From JBDIBB01 sp039812685 (GTDB lineage Bacteria > Acidobacteriota > Vicinamibacteria > Vicinamibacterales > JAFNAJ01): a stretch of 15,417 nucleotides of DNA. A program made the translations under genes and the position numbers. Under the pieces are notes generated by a model. It was given only the letters and a program-made list of their open reading frames with translations. It was not told the origin of the DNA and searched no databases. The stretch spans positions 1 through 15,417 of the forward strand of contig JBDIBB010000097.1 in the NCBI GenBank assembly GCA_039812685.1, given 5' to 3'. Of the stretch, positions 15,341 to 15,417 are shown in pieces (position 1 is the stretch's first letter; every line of letters starts with the position of its first letter).

Positions 15341-15417
15341 CTTAGCAGCCCGTGGCGAAAGTGGCGCTGCATTCGACGGGCGGGGCATCCCGGCTGGCGG
15401 CGTTGCTCCTCCTTCAA
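15341..15417 (-). repeat. Dispersed 77-base repeat, copy B, at the window edge
   Basis: This is the inverted partner of 8136-8212, with 72 of 77 positions the same and a 53-base identical core (15350-15402). The last base of the window coincides with the outer end of the matching segment, so the repeat may continue beyond it. It lies upstream of the crotonase-fold gene, about 95 bases from its start codon, whereas copy A lies downstream of a gene. Confidence 0.85.

Noticed and set aside
14407..15417. A 336-codon minus-strand open frame overlapping the crotonase-fold gene
   Set aside because: It is Arg/Ala-rich in another frame of a gene with clear crotonase motifs, and begins inside the repeat.

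Overview
The window comes from a very GC-rich bacterial chromosome (about 70% by eye). Long spurious open frames run opposite most real genes, as expected at this base composition. Several features fit Acidobacteriota, perhaps class Vicinamibacteria: a small secreted lipoprotein of a beta-sandwich type, a free-standing acyl-CoA-binding protein, an Rsm22/METTL17-like protein, and an ECF sigma factor next to a membrane protein with a YPDLRSFL...HPEVARDP segment. That placement rests on remembered family distributions, not on a marker gene, so it is tentative. I see no rRNA, tRNA, CRISPR array, transposase, phage gene or defence system.

Layout. At 3-104 lies the C-terminal end of a response-regulator receiver domain. 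At 144-572 (-) is a lipoprotein. At 788-1922 (-) are an outer-membrane beta-barrel protein and a zinc-ribbon Nudix hydrolase, probably one transcript. At 2125-2382 (+) is an acyl-CoA-binding protein, which converges on a Rsm22-like protein and an M1 aminopeptidase (6058-2425, -). Divergent from these are a FabH-type ketoacyl synthase III (6202-7263, +) and a secreted diheme protein built as two cytochrome c'-like halves (7315-8049, +). A 540-base gene-free stretch follows, holding a dispersed repeat, two hairpins and a good sigma70-type promoter for the glyoxylate-shunt pair: malate synthase (8590-10188) and isocitrate lyase (10227-11606). A strong hairpin follows isocitrate lyase, then a short nitroreductase (11742-12236, +). 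On the minus strand, 14324-12257, is a tightly packed three-gene unit: a three-helix membrane protein, an ECF sigma factor and a zinc-binding anti-sigma factor. The last gene (15245-14502, -) is a crotonase-fold protein whose active-site pattern suggests enoyl-CoA isomerase rather than hydratase.

Working together. Several genes concern acyl-CoA and C2 metabolism. The acyl-CoA-binding protein, FabH-like synthase, enoyl-CoA isomerase-like protein and glyoxylate shunt would fit growth on fatty acids or acetate, although only malate synthase and isocitrate lyase form an obvious operon. The three-gene sigma unit is probably a self-contained envelope-responsive switch.

No clearly new system is evident. 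The strongest leads are the inverted pair of 77-base repeats (one ends exactly at the window edge), the membrane protein/sigma/anti-sigma unit with its possible autoregulatory promoter, and the bacterial Rsm22-like protein that keeps a complete four-cysteine set.
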